DNA of 64,000 nucleotides from Ilumatobacteraceae bacterium (GTDB lineage: Bacteria > Actinomycetota > Acidimicrobiia > Acidimicrobiales > Ilumatobacteraceae), in contig JANYKU010000182.1 in NCBI GenBank assembly GCA_025358075.1, forward strand, positions 1-64,000, in the 5' to 3' direction. Below the pieces are notes generated by a model that made no database searches, was not told the origin of the DNA, and worked only from the letters and a program-made list of their open reading frames with translations. Shown here piece after piece: positions 8,602-17,053 of this stretch. A program made the translations under genes and the position numbers. Numbering within the stretch: position 1 is the stretch's first letter; each line of letters opens with the position of its first letter.

Positions 8602-8658
8602 GACGGAGTCGGCGCCGAGGTCTCAGAGAGGAGACCCCGGCGCCGGACTCAGTCCGTC
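8602..8658 (-). terminator. Long GC-rich hairpin between CHRD paralogues
   Basis: Nested inverted repeats GACGGA/TCCGTC, GAGTC/GACTC, GGCGCC/GGCGCC and GGTCTC/GAGACC fold into one long stem that begins at the stop codon of the upstream paralogue (8657). No T-tract follows on the minus strand, so it may be a weak terminator or an mRNA stabiliser that changes the expression ratio of the two genes. Confidence 0.6.
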
Positions 8659-9589
8659 AGAACAGGTAGCCGATGACGTCGACCACGAAGTTCGTCGGAT
8701 TCGCTCCGTCGGTGATCTTCACCCGACCGGAAGCATCCACTGCGACCTGTGTGGTGACCGCCAGGTTCTGGCCGGCACCAGTCCAGTTGATGCTGCTGGT
8801 CGACGGAGGCGTGCCGAGTGCTGCGGTGTACAGCTTCAAGAAGCCTCCAGGGCTGTTGGCAATGGACGTATCAGTGACGGTCAAGGTCACGATCGCCCCA
8901 GTTGCTCCCGGCGGCACGGCAAGGACCGTGGCATTTGCCGAGTCCTTACCCGTGGCCAAGCTGACGGTGCGGGTTGTGTTCAGCGCGATCGGTCCGTCAA
9001 GATCACGGGAGTCATAAGCGCGCAGCGGGGCCGGCAACAGGTGAGCTTCACCGGCTGGCGGCGGCCCAGCGGCCAACTGACCGCGGATGGCTCCGGCAGG
9101 GAAGGTGGTGGTGTGTACGTTCACATAGAACCCGGCGGGATTGGCCTCGATCTGGGTAGCGAGAATTCCGCCGCCCACCGTTTCGGGGAGGACAGCAGCA
9201 CCTACGGGCGCACAGCCTGTCGCACCCGTAGCCGTGATGTTGCCGAACGGAAGCACGATGTTCCCATTGGTCCCAGCGGCGCCGCGGTGGATATGAGACG
9301 CAGTCACGGTGCCCGTGAGCCCGCTGTAGGAAAGGTCCCAACACACGGTGGCTCCGTCGGTGTTGCTGAGGGGATTGGTGATGTCGAAGGTCACGGCCGC
9401 GCCGCCGATGCCGAGGGGTTCACCCGGGGGCGTTTCGGCTGATGCACCGGTTAGACGAGCCACGTACGGTGTTTGTGCAGCTTGCGTGGTGCTCGTGTTG
9501 CTTCTTGCGTTACCAAGTGCGATGGAGGGTATTGCGATGGCTGCAGCGCAGCCGACCGCGGCCATACAGGCCAGGGTTCGTTTTTGCAT
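8657..9589 (-). CDS. Secreted CHRD-domain protein (paralogue B)
   Basis: 310 residues with the same architecture as its neighbour: signal peptide (MQKRTLACMAAVGCAAAIAI), CHRD domain with VCWDLSYSG, ASHIHRGAAGTNG, YVNVHTTTFPAGAIRGQL, then the C-terminal domain from PLRAYDSR to FVVDVIGYLF. This copy keeps the canonical HIH and FPAGAIRGQL motifs better than paralogue A. A strong site, GGAAGGAA, precedes ATG 9589. Tandem duplication is evident. Extracellular; function unknown. Confidence 0.87.
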   Translation of the reverse strand: MQKRTLACMAAVGCAAAIAIPSIALGNARSNTSTTQAAQTPYVARLTGASAETPPGEPLGIGGAAVTFDITNPLSNTDGATVCWDLSYSGLTGTVTASHIHRGAAGTNGNIVLPFGNITATGATGCAPVGAAVLPETVGGGILATQIEANPAGFYVNVHTTTFPAGAIRGQLAAGPPPAGEAHLLPAPLRAYDSRDLDGPIALNTTRTVSLATGKDSANATVLAVPPGATGAIVTLTVTDTSIANSPGGFLKLYTAALGTPPSTSSINWTGAGQNLAVTTQVAVDASGRVKITDGANPTNFVVDVIGYLF

Positions 9590-9695
9590 TTTCAGTTCCT
9601 TCCAATTGGATGGGGGGTCAATATCACCCGTTCGTGAGTACCCAATGTGGAAGGAGGGCTAAACCCCCGGCGACGGCGTGGCCGCGCCGACTGCG

Positions 9696-10811
9696 TCAGA
9701 TGCCGATGCGCTGGGCGAGCAGTTCGCGGTGATACGTCGGGTCGCCGAACAGCAGCTCCGACGACTTCGCCCGCTTGAAGTAGAGGTGCGCCGGGTGCTC
9801 CCAGGTGAAGCCGATTCCGCCATGGATCTGGATGTTCTCGGCGGTCGCGTGGAAGTAGGCCTCGCTGCAATATGCCTTGGCCAGCGATGCCACCGACGGC
9901 AGTTCGTCGTTCATCTCGGCCGCGCACCACATGCCGTAGTACGCCGCGCTCTTCGCCGACTCGACCTCCAGCAGCATGTCGGCACACTTGTGCTTGATCG
10001 CCTGGAACGAGCCGATCGGCCGACCGAACTGCACGCGCACCTTGGCGTACTCGACGGCCATGTCCAACACCTTCTGAGCACCGCCAACCTGCTCCGCTGC
10101 CAAACCGATCGCCGCCAGATCGAGCACGGTGGACAGCACGGTCCACCCGTCGCCCTCGGTTCCGATCAGCGTTGCCGGCGTGTCGGCGAACTCGAGCTTG
10201 GCCTGCTTGCGGGTCTGATCCATCGTCGACAGCGAGGTGCGGGTGAGCCCGCCGGCCGTGCCCTCGACGGCGAACAAGCTGACGCCCTTGCCGGTACGGG
10301 CGGCAACGATGATCGTGTCTGCCGTGTGGCCGTCGAGCACGAACATCTTCGTGCCATTGAGCGTGAACCCACCACCAGACGCCGTGGCCTGCATGGTGAT
10401 GCCCGCTTCGTCCCACTTGCCGGACGGCTCGGTGAAGGCCACCGTGGCCCTGGTCTCGCCACTGGCGATGCCGGGGAGATAGGTCTTCTTGGCGGCGTCG
10501 TCACCACTGTGCAGCAACGTGTTGGCGGCCAGAACGACCGACGAGAAGAACGGAGCACACAGCAGTGCTCGACCCATCTCTTCGAGCACGATGCCGAGCT
10601 CGACGTAGGTGTAGCCCGACCCGCCGTACTCCTCGGGGATGTGCAAACCCTGCAAGCCCATCTGCTCGCCCATCTGGGCCCACACCGCCGGGTCGAAGCC
10701 GTTCTCGGTCTCCATCTGTTCGCGTACCGCAGACTCGGGGCTCTTGGCTTCCAGAAAAGCCCGGACGGTCTTGCGCAGCTCTTCTTGTTCTTCGGTGAAG
10801 GCAAAGTTCAT
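9696..10811 (-). CDS. Acyl-CoA dehydrogenase (FadE-like)
   Basis: 371 residues: N-terminal helical domain (FAFTEEQEELRKTVRAFL, IPEEYGGSG), mid beta domain (VAFTEPSG) and C-terminal helical domain (QFGRPIGSFQAIKHKCADM, QIHGGIGFTWEHPAHLY). FAD-dependent alpha,beta-dehydrogenation of an acyl-CoA. The C-terminus lacks the usual YEGT-type catalytic Glu motif, as in the mycobacterial heteromeric FadE subunits of steroid side-chain catabolism, so it may need a partner subunit not seen here. Single-gene unit, divergent from vapBC with a 62-bp gap. Confidence 0.87.
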   Translation of the reverse strand: MNFAFTEEQEELRKTVRAFLEAKSPESAVREQMETENGFDPAVWAQMGEQMGLQGLHIPEEYGGSGYTYVELGIVLEEMGRALLCAPFFSSVVLAANTLLHSGDDAAKKTYLPGIASGETRATVAFTEPSGKWDEAGITMQATASGGGFTLNGTKMFVLDGHTADTIIVAARTGKGVSLFAVEGTAGGLTRTSLSTMDQTRKQAKLEFADTPATLIGTEGDGWTVLSTVLDLAAIGLAAEQVGGAQKVLDMAVEYAKVRVQFGRPIGSFQAIKHKCADMLLEVESAKSAAYYGMWCAAEMNDELPSVASLAKAYCSEAYFHATAENIQIHGGIGFTWEHPAHLYFKRAKSSELLFGDPTYHRELLAQRIGI

Positions 10812-10852
10812 GTCGGGAGTGTGTCCTACACGGGCGAACCCTCGCCAGCCGC

Positions 10853-10876
10853 CATGTGTACACTGCGGTACACATG
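10853..10876. promoter_or_regulatory. Palindromic operator overlapping vapB start and -10 box
   Basis: CATGTGTAC at 10853-10861 and GTACACATG at 10868-10876 are perfect 9-bp inverted arms around a 6-bp spacer. The right arm contains the vapB ATG (10874) and the arms enclose TACACT (10859-10864), a plausible -10 box. This is the expected layout for VapBC conditional autorepression. Confidence 0.7.
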
Positions 10877-11152
10877 ATTGGCATCCGTCAACTGCGGATC
10901 GATCTCGCCGCCCACGTTCGCCGCGCCGCGGGTGGCGAGACGACGGTCATCTCGATCGGCGGCGCGCCGGTCGCAGCACTTGGTCCCCTGACGACCAGTG
11001 ACGAGCCGGCGGACGCGGCGCGACTGTCGTCCCTCGTGGCGTCGGGCGGGTTGATCGCTCCGAGGCGATCGGATGGGCGCACGGCCGATGGCACGGTGTC
11101 GACGTGGGCCAACGTGCGACTCGACAGGTTGCTGCGCGAGATCCGCGGATGA
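10874..11152 (+). CDS. vapB: Antitoxin, Phd/YefM (VapB) type
   Basis: 92 residues from ATG 10874 (MIGIRQLRIDLAAHVRRAA), matching the Phd/YefM beginning where a short strand precedes the helix. The C-terminal half (TWANVRLDRLLREIRG) resembles the toxin-binding tail. An upstream in-frame GTG at 10856 would fall inside the operator palindrome and is less likely. ATGA overlap with the toxin couples their translation. It neutralises the PIN toxin and, with it, represses the operon. Confidence 0.85.
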   Translation: MIGIRQLRIDLAAHVRRAAGGETTVISIGGAPVAALGPLTTSDEPADAARLSSLVASGGLIAPRRSDGRTADGTVSTWANVRLDRLLREIRG

Positions 11153-11553
11153 CCGTCTATCTCGACACCAGTGCCCTGGTCGGTCTGCACCTCGACGGTC
11201 CGGCACGTGCCGTCGTGCTTGCGGCGCTCGACCACGACCACGACTGGTGCAGCAGCGGCCTGACGCTGATGGAATCGCTGGCGCTCGTCGACCGCGTCAC
11301 GGATGAGCCCGCATTGCGGTCCGAGCTCGAGGATCTGGTCCGCCTGTCGTGGGATCGCGTGGCAGTCGTTCCGGTCGACCAGCGCTGCCTCGACCGCGCC
11401 GGCGTCTTGATGCGCGAGCAACCACTGCGCCTCGCCGACGCAATCCATCTCGCCGCAGCCGACCGGCTCCCCCGACCAGTGCGATTCGTCACGTTCGATC
11501 CGGCGCAGATTCCGGTGGCAATGTCGCTGGGCTTTGACGTCGCCTCGACCTGA
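11149..11553 (+). CDS. vapC: PIN-domain ribonuclease toxin
   Basis: 134 residues, usual VapC size. The PIN acidic residues are visible: Asp6 in VYLDTSALVGL, Glu in LMESLALVD, Asp in LADAIHLAAA and Asp in VTFDPAQ. These bind Mg2+ for RNA cleavage, typically of tRNA or rRNA loops. The ATG overlaps the antitoxin stop. All catalytic positions are present, so the toxin is probably active. Confidence 0.9.
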   Translation: MTVYLDTSALVGLHLDGPARAVVLAALDHDHDWCSSGLTLMESLALVDRVTDEPALRSELEDLVRLSWDRVAVVPVDQRCLDRAGVLMREQPLRLADAIHLAAADRLPRPVRFVTFDPAQIPVAMSLGFDVAST

Positions 11554-11576
11554 GCCACGCTGTTGATCGACGCGCC

Positions 11577-11621
11577 CATGGGCGAGATTTCGGCACTGAC
11601 GTTGCGGTTTTCGCGCCCAAG
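11577..11621 (+). repeat. 45-bp palindromic intergenic repeat, copy 1
   Basis: Lies between vapC and the convergent amidase. It reads about 87 percent identical (6 mismatches by eye) to the reverse complement of 53234-53278. Its ends are imperfect inverted repeats (CATGGGCG and CGCCCAAG). It may be a shared bidirectional terminator or a REP-like element. Confidence 0.6.
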
Positions 11622-11634
11622 CGACCGAGGCGGG

Positions 11635-13020
11635 TCAGCGGGCGATCGGGGGGACTTCGTAGCCGCCGACGAGGTCGGAGATGAGCGCCGAGGCGGCGAT
11701 CGCCTGGTAGTCGTGCAGGAAGGGCGCCACCACTTGGACACCCACGGGCAAACCGGCGGTGGTGCGACCGACGGGTGTCGACGTCGACGGCAGGTACGCC
11801 GACCCGATCAGTGCCGGCCACGCTTCCAACGCGAAGTACGGCACAGTCACTCCGTCGACGACGATCTCGCGATTCGCCCATGTTCCTTGTTGATGATGCG
11901 CAAACGCGGGCGTCAGGGTGACCGGGCAGAGCAACACGTCGAAGTTCTCGAAGAACTCGGCCCACCGATGGCGACGTCGTGCCCTGACACGGTCGGCCAC
12001 CAGCCAGTCGACGTGATGGACCGTGTGGTCGCCGTCGCTGATGTGCGTGGCGGACGAGATCAGCCAGCCTCCCGCATGCCACGCCTCGGTGAAATCGAGC
12101 TGCGGGCGGGCCTTCCGATCAACGGACGCACCTGCCTCCGCGAGCCGATCGGCGACACCATCGAGCACCCCGATCATCTCCGCGTCCATCGGGATCGAAG
12201 GCTCGTCGAACCAGGTCGCCACGCGTAGCGATCGCACATCGTGAACATCGGCGGGTGGCAGATCGAGGCGCCAGCCCACAGCCCGCTCGACGGTCGGTCG
12301 GGCGAGCACACCGAGGAGCAGCTCGAGATCGTCGGCGCCGCGGGCGATCGGGCCGAAGACGTTGACGTCGCTCTCGGTCACGCCGCCGTTGGGCTCGTCG
12401 AGATAACCCAAGGTCGGGATGACGCCGAACGACGGCTTGTGGCCGAACACACCGCAGAACGCCGACGGCACGCGCACCGATCCGCCGATGTCGGTGCCGA
12501 TCTCGAAGCTCGTCATCCCACAGGCAACGGCGGCAGCCGCGCCTCCGGACGACCCGCCCGGCACGCGAGCCAGATCCCACGGATTGTTGGTCGTACCGAA
12601 CATCTCGTTGAACGTCTGCAGGTCGCCCGACCACAGCGGAACGTTGGTCTTGCCGAAGACGATCGCGCCCGCCTGCTTGAGCGCGGCGACCGCCTCGGCG
12701 TCGATTTGCGGAACATGGTCGAGCAGTTGCGGCGACCCACCAGTCGAACGGATTCCGGCCGTCGCGATCGCGTCCTTCACCGTGATCGGCACGCCGTGAA
12801 GCGGGCCCCAGACCTCGCCATCCGCGGTTGCCTGGTCGGCGGCACGGGCCCGCACTCGGGCGTCATCTATCGACAGCGTGCAGACTGCGTTCACCTGGGG
12901 ATCGAGCCGTTCGACGCGGGCCAGCTGCGCGTCGAGCAGCTCGACGCTGCCGAGCTCGCGTCGGCGAATTGCCGCTACCTGTTGTGTCGTCGTCCACAGC
13001 GCTGGGTCGGTCGCGGTCAT
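11635..13020 (-). CDS. Amidase (amidase-signature family)
   Basis: 461 residues from ATG 13020 (MTATDPALW). The Ser-cisSer-Lys triad is visible: Lys in VPITVKDAI, the Gly/Ser-rich signature VPGGSSGGAAAAVA and the nucleophile region GTDIGGSVRVP. It hydrolyses an amide bond in the cytosol (no signal peptide). The family spans GatA, indoleacetamide hydrolases and others; the lack of gatC/gatB neighbours argues against GatA. Single gene between vapC and the MBL gene. Confidence 0.9.
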   Translation of the reverse strand: MTATDPALWTTTQQVAAIRRRELGSVELLDAQLARVERLDPQVNAVCTLSIDDARVRARAADQATADGEVWGPLHGVPITVKDAIATAGIRSTGGSPQLLDHVPQIDAEAVAALKQAGAIVFGKTNVPLWSGDLQTFNEMFGTTNNPWDLARVPGGSSGGAAAAVACGMTSFEIGTDIGGSVRVPSAFCGVFGHKPSFGVIPTLGYLDEPNGGVTESDVNVFGPIARGADDLELLLGVLARPTVERAVGWRLDLPPADVHDVRSLRVATWFDEPSIPMDAEMIGVLDGVADRLAEAGASVDRKARPQLDFTEAWHAGGWLISSATHISDGDHTVHHVDWLVADRVRARRRHRWAEFFENFDVLLCPVTLTPAFAHHQQGTWANREIVVDGVTVPYFALEAWPALIGSAYLPSTSTPVGRTTAGLPVGVQVVAPFLHDYQAIAASALISDLVGGYEVPPIAR

Positions 13021-13075
13021 CGGCGAAGCGTAGCGACACACCATCGGGCTGTCGTCGGCTCGCTAACGTCGGCTC

Positions 13076-13690
13076 ATGAGCACACTCCACTGGGCCGACA
13101 GCCGTCTCGAGATCCATCGCGTCATCGTCGGGCCATACGCGAACAACGTGTTCGTGTTGCGTTGCCGCGAGACCGGAGACGCAGTGCTGATCGACGCCGC
13201 CAACGAGCACGAGCAACTCCTCGACCTGTGCCAGCGGCTCGGTGTGCGCCGCGTGTTGGAGACTCACGGTCATTGGGATCACATCCAAGCAATCCCGGCC
13301 ATGCGCGAGGCCGGGTATCAAGTTGCCGTCACCGCGGCTGATGCGCCGCGGTTGAAAGAGGTCGGCTACGACGTGTTCATCGACGACGCCGAGGTGATCG
13401 AAGTCGGCAACTTGCGACTCACGGCAATTCACAACCCCGGCCACACCGCCGGTTCGGTCAGCTTCAAGGTGCAGGGTGCGCCCCTGCTCTTCACCGGCGA
13501 CACGCTGTTCCCGGGTGGGCCGGGCAACACCTCGCTCGACGGAGGCGACTTCGCCACGATCATCCATTCGATCGACACATCGCTGTTCACCTTCCCTCCC
13601 GAGACGATTGTCATGCCGGGTCATGGCGTGAGCACGACGATCGCTCGCGAGCGCCCGCAGCTCGGCGCCTGGATCGCCCGTGGTTGGTGA
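13076..13690 (+). CDS. MBL-fold hydrolase, glyoxalase II-like
   Basis: 204 residues. The dinuclear metal motif THGHWDHIQA (HxHxDH), NPGHTAGS and FTGDTLFPGGPG, plus a C-terminal PGHG, are all present, giving a complete metal site. Family members hydrolyse thioesters such as S-lactoyl-thiols. TAACGT at 13064-13069, six bases before ATG, suggests a leaderless start. Overlaps the next gene by 11 bp as first gene of a four-gene operon. Confidence 0.88.
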   Translation: MSTLHWADSRLEIHRVIVGPYANNVFVLRCRETGDAVLIDAANEHEQLLDLCQRLGVRRVLETHGHWDHIQAIPAMREAGYQVAVTAADAPRLKEVGYDVFIDDAEVIEVGNLRLTAIHNPGHTAGSVSFKVQGAPLLFTGDTLFPGGPGNTSLDGGDFATIIHSIDTSLFTFPPETIVMPGHGVSTTIARERPQLGAWIARGW

Positions 13691-14816
13691 CACGGCGACG
13701 CTGGCCACGTCCTCCACGCTGCGATCGCTGACCCTCGACGAGTTCCTCGACACCCGCTCGCCCGGTTTCGATCTGGTTCGCCTGGTGCTGGCGTTCCTGG
13801 TGTTGGTCAGCCACACCTGGACGCTCGGCGGGTTCGGCAACGAACCGGTCTCACCCCTGGCCCCGAAGGTGCTGACCCTCGGCGGCTTCGCAGTCGGTGG
13901 CTTCTTCGCACTCAGTGGGTTGCTGGTCGGCCGAAGTGCGCTGAACCGTCGAACCGGATCGTTCGCACGGGCCCGTTTCGCCAGGGTCATCCCGGCCTTG
14001 TGGGTCGCGATCGCCTTCAGTGCCTCCATTGTCGGCGTGCTCGGCTGGATCCACCACCATCACCACGTCGGTGGCTACCTGACCTTTCGTCCCGACGGGC
14101 CCGTTGGCTACGTCGGTCGTGCAGTCACGCTTCCCGTCTCGTTCTCTCATGGCATCGCCGACGTGTTCACCACCGATACTCCATACGGGGTCGCAACCGG
14201 GGGCAGCTTCATCAACGGCTCGTTGTGGACACTGCCGTACGAGATCCGTTGCTACCTGGTGATCGGGCTGGTCGCCATCGTCGGCAGGCGCTACGGCGGC
14301 AGACGCACGATGACGATCGCCTGGCTCGTCTCGCTGGCCCTCGCGATCGGGTACGCCAAGCGCGTCGATCTCACCACGTTCGTAGCCGGCCCGTACGCCG
14401 ATCGGCAGCTGGCCGCGTTCCTGTTCGTGTTCCTCACCGGCACGATGGTCGCGGTGTGGGCGCATCGCATCCGACTGTTCGGCTGGGTTCCGGTCGCCGC
14501 GCTGGTGCTCGCCGTGATCGCCGGCCGCGGCGGTTCGGCGTTCTTGAGCGAACACATCACTCAGGCAGCGATGGCGCTGGTGCTTCCACCCGTCGCGGCG
14601 ATGATCGCCCCGCTAGCACGCCTGCTCCGCGGCATCGACGTGTCGTATGGGCTGTATCTCTACGCATGGCCCATGCAACAGCTCGTGGCGATGTACCACT
14701 GGGCCACACGACCGGCGACGTTCATCGCCGTCTCGACCGTGCTGGCGGCGGTGTGCGCCACGGGCAGTTGGTTCGCGGTCGAACGTCCATCGATGGCCAG
14801 GCTGCGTCGACGATGA
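13680..14816 (+). CDS. Acyltransferase 3 family membrane protein
   Basis: 378 residues starting GTG 13680. An OafA/YrhL-type integral membrane O-acyltransferase with about ten membrane segments; FDLVRLVLAFLVLVSHTW, FFALSGLLVGRSALNR and ARVIPALWVAIAF are the family N-terminal motifs. The usual catalytic His is in VLVSHTW. A natural run of five His follows GWI at about residues 121-125. It likely acylates cell-surface sugars or lipids. In operon with the MBL gene (overlap 11 bp) and the small gene downstream (ATGA). Confidence 0.88.
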   Translation: MVGDTATLATSSTLRSLTLDEFLDTRSPGFDLVRLVLAFLVLVSHTWTLGGFGNEPVSPLAPKVLTLGGFAVGGFFALSGLLVGRSALNRRTGSFARARFARVIPALWVAIAFSASIVGVLGWIHHHHHVGGYLTFRPDGPVGYVGRAVTLPVSFSHGIADVFTTDTPYGVATGGSFINGSLWTLPYEIRCYLVIGLVAIVGRRYGGRRTMTIAWLVSLALAIGYAKRVDLTTFVAGPYADRQLAAFLFVFLTGTMVAVWAHRIRLFGWVPVAALVLAVIAGRGGSAFLSEHITQAAMALVLPPVAAMIAPLARLLRGIDVSYGLYLYAWPMQQLVAMYHWATRPATFIAVSTVLAAVCATGSWFAVERPSMARLRRR

Positions 14817-15214
14817 CCGACGAGCCTGCGGACCAACAACCGGCGTTGCGCTACGACCAACGCCCGGCCGATCACACGCCGATTCACACCGACGCCCTGC
14901 CGGCCACGCCAACTCGCGACCGCAACATCGTTGCCTCGGCCTGGCTCGAAGCGCCGAGCGAACTGCTGTCATTGGGCGACGACCTGCCAAATCGGCCCGA
15001 GGCGGAATACAAGCGGCGAATCGGCAACTGGTTGCTGTGGAGGGCCGGGCCGGCGGCCGGCGGCGACGCCCGATACTGGGCGGGCCGAGCCGACGACCTG
15101 ACAGCGCAGCACACCTTTCGCCTGTTCCCCGACAACAGCGGCGACGGCGACGGTCCCAGCGGGGCGCGACACACCAGGTTCCGTGCGTGGAAGGAAGATC
15201 TTCTGGGCAGGTGA
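14813..15214 (+). CDS. Hypothetical protein, 133 residues
   Basis: ATG 14813 overlaps the acyltransferase stop. Hydrophilic, without signal or membrane segment. The distinct core is AEYKRRIGNWLLWRAGPAAGGDARYWAG, with a Asp/Gly-rich loop before the C-terminus. No family recognised. Its end overlaps the following desaturase start (GTGA), so it is a genuine coupled gene and may be a partner of the acyltransferase or desaturase. Confidence 0.7.
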   Translation: MTDEPADQQPALRYDQRPADHTPIHTDALPATPTRDRNIVASAWLEAPSELLSLGDDLPNRPEAEYKRRIGNWLLWRAGPAAGGDARYWAGRADDLTAQHTFRLFPDNSGDGDGPSGARHTRFRAWKEDLLGR

Positions 15215-16182
15215 AAGTTGCGGTCGTAGCATTGCAACCAATGGTGACCATGGTTCCCGCGGCGTTGCCCGAGGCACACGACACCGCCGCGGTGCGCATT
15301 GATGGGCGGCCGACTCCGGCGCTGCGCGAGGAGCTGCGCCGGATCTCCTCGTGGCGCAACGCGGTTTCCGTCGCCAGCCTCTACGTCCAGACGGCAGCTT
15401 TGATCTGGCTCAGCGTGCGCTACGTGTGGACCCTGCCGATCACGTTCTTGCTGATGGGCCGGGCATTCGCCCAGTTCGCTTCGTTGATGCACGAGGCCGC
15501 GCACCGCCTGCTGTTCTCCGACAAGCGGTCCAACGATTGGGTCGGCCGGTGGGTGCTCGGATTTCCGGCGTTCACCTCCACCGACGCGTACCGACGAGTC
15601 CACATGGCGCATCATCGCGACGAGTTCGGGCCCGACGAGCCCGACATCCCCCTCTACGCCGGCTACCCGATCGGGCGCGCCAGCCTGCGGCGCAAGCTGA
15701 TCCGCGACGCCACCGGTCAGACCGGGCTGAAGCTGATGCGCCAGCTCTTGGGCAACCTCCGCTCCCCCGACCGCCGTTCGCGGCGCACCGTGTGGAAGAT
15801 CCTTGCGGTCCAGGCAGTGCTGCTCGCCGCAGCCATCGTCTCCGGTCATTGGTGGTTGTACCCCGTGCTGTGGCTGGCGCCATATCTCACCGTGTGGAGG
15901 GTGATCAACCGGTTGCGGTCGATCGCCGAGCACGGCGGCATGCAGCGCTCGAAAGACCGCCGCCAGACCACCCACTCGGTCCGCCAACACCTGCTGGCCC
16001 GATTCCTCCTGGTGCCGTACCACATCGGCTGGCACCTCGCCCATCACGTCGATTCCGGTGTGCCGTTCCGCAACCTTCCACGGTTCCACCAGGCACTTTC
16101 CGAGGCCGGCTACGTCGACTCGACCTTCGAATACCGTTCATATCCGGCGATCTGGCGGGCGCTGAGCGCAGATCCCACCTGA
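15211..16182 (+). CDS. Fatty acid desaturase-like membrane di-iron protein
   Basis: 323 residues from GTG 15211, which overlaps the previous stop (GTGA); ATG 15241 or 15250 are alternatives. The three histidine boxes of membrane desaturases are visible: HEAAHR, HMAHH and HLAHH, with membrane segments between (about five). These ligate a di-iron centre that desaturates or hydroxylates acyl chains or carotenoid-like lipids using O2. Last gene of the MBL-acyltransferase operon, so a lipid-modification role is likely; the substrate is unknown. Confidence 0.87.
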   Translation: MKVAVVALQPMVTMVPAALPEAHDTAAVRIDGRPTPALREELRRISSWRNAVSVASLYVQTAALIWLSVRYVWTLPITFLLMGRAFAQFASLMHEAAHRLLFSDKRSNDWVGRWVLGFPAFTSTDAYRRVHMAHHRDEFGPDEPDIPLYAGYPIGRASLRRKLIRDATGQTGLKLMRQLLGNLRSPDRRSRRTVWKILAVQAVLLAAAIVSGHWWLYPVLWLAPYLTVWRVINRLRSIAEHGGMQRSKDRRQTTHSVRQHLLARFLLVPYHIGWHLAHHVDSGVPFRNLPRFHQALSEAGYVDSTFEYRSYPAIWRALSADPT

Positions 16183-16206
16183 CCCCAGAAGTCTTTCCGG
16201 TTGGGG

Positions 16207-16236
16207 TTTCCACTACGGCGGTAGTGGAAATACACT
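16207..16236 (+). promoter_or_regulatory. suf operon operator and leaderless promoter
   Basis: TTTCCACTAC (16207-16216) and GTAGTGGAAA (16221-16230) are perfect 10-bp inverted arms with a GGCG spacer. TACACT (16231-16236) is the -10 box, seven bases before the sufC ATG, giving a leaderless mRNA. The core ACTAC-N4-GTAGT recurs before sufD (26989-27002) and, degenerate, before sufB (29391-29404). Confidence 0.72.
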
Positions 16237-16243
16237 GGGGGTC

Positions 16244-17053
16244 ATGAATACGGCTGCGACCGAGCTGTTCCGAATCGAAGACCTGCATGCCAGACCAGCC
16301 CTCACCGAGTCGGCAGCCAACGAATCGGCGGCCAACGAGTCATTCGCCCAGGCGGCAGGCGACGACATCCTCCGTGGCCTGTCCCTGACCGTCAACGCCG
16401 GCGAAGCCCACGCGATCATGGGTCCCAACGGTTCCGGAAAGAGCACCCTGGCCAGCACGTTGTTGGGGTCTCCCGAGTACGTCGTCACGTCGGGCCGCGT
16501 CTTCTTCCAGGGTGACGACATCACCGACTGGCCGACCGATGTGCGGGCCAAGGCCGGCATGTTCCTTGCGTTCCAGTATCCGCAAGAGATCCCAGGCGTG
16601 TCCGTCATCCAGTTCCTGCGTCAGGCGTTGTCGGCCCGCAAAGGCATCGACCTCAGCGTGCTCGAGCTGCGGCTGGCCACGATGGAGTGGATGAAACGGC
16701 TGGGCATGGACTCGTCGTTCGTCGACCGGTATCTCAACGAAGGGTTCAGTGGGGGCGAGAAAAAGCGCAACGAGATCATGCAGATGGCGGTTCTCCAGCC
16801 CGAGCTGGCGATCCTCGACGAGACCGACTCGGGGCTCGACATCGACGCGCTCCGCACCGTCGCCAAGGGCATCCGCGAGATTCGCAGCGACCGCCCGCAA
16901 ATGGGGGTGGTGCTGATCACCCACTACCAGCGCCTGCTCGACGAGGTTCAGCCCGACCGGGTGCACATCCTGGTCGGTGGTCGCATCGTTGCCAGCGGAG
17001 GAATGGAGCTTGCCGCCCAGTTGGAGCGTGACGGTTACGAGGCGTTCCGATGA
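16244..17053 (+). CDS. sufC: SufC ATPase, copy 1
   Basis: 269 residues. Walker A GPNGSGKST at 60-68, SufC-specific FSGGEKKRNEIMQ signature, Walker B LAILDETDSGLDID and the H-loop ITHYQR are complete. Energises SufBD for Fe-S cluster assembly. Odd feature: roughly residues 17-40 insert an Ala/Glu/Asn-rich segment with a 15-nt tandem repeat (ESAAN twice) between the first strand and the helix before ILRGLSL, absent from the second SufC in this window. Overlaps sufS by 4 bp. Confidence 0.93.
   Translation: MNTAATELFRIEDLHARPALTESAANESAANESFAQAAGDDILRGLSLTVNAGEAHAIMGPNGSGKSTLASTLLGSPEYVVTSGRVFFQGDDITDWPTDVRAKAGMFLAFQYPQEIPGVSVIQFLRQALSARKGIDLSVLELRLATMEWMKRLGMDSSFVDRYLNEGFSGGEKKRNEIMQMAVLQPELAILDETDSGLDIDALRTVAKGIREIRSDRPQMGVVLITHYQRLLDEVQPDRVHILVGGRIVASGGMELAAQLERDGYEAFR

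Noticed and set aside
9678-10877. 399-codon plus-strand ORF opposite the acyl-CoA dehydrogenase
   Set aside because: It is the antisense of a clear conserved enzyme; its Arg/Gly-rich, motif-free sequence is typical of GC-rich shadow frames.
14044-14060. Run of five histidines suggesting an engineered tag
   Set aside because: Internal to an acyltransferase membrane protein, encoded by mixed codons in native context.
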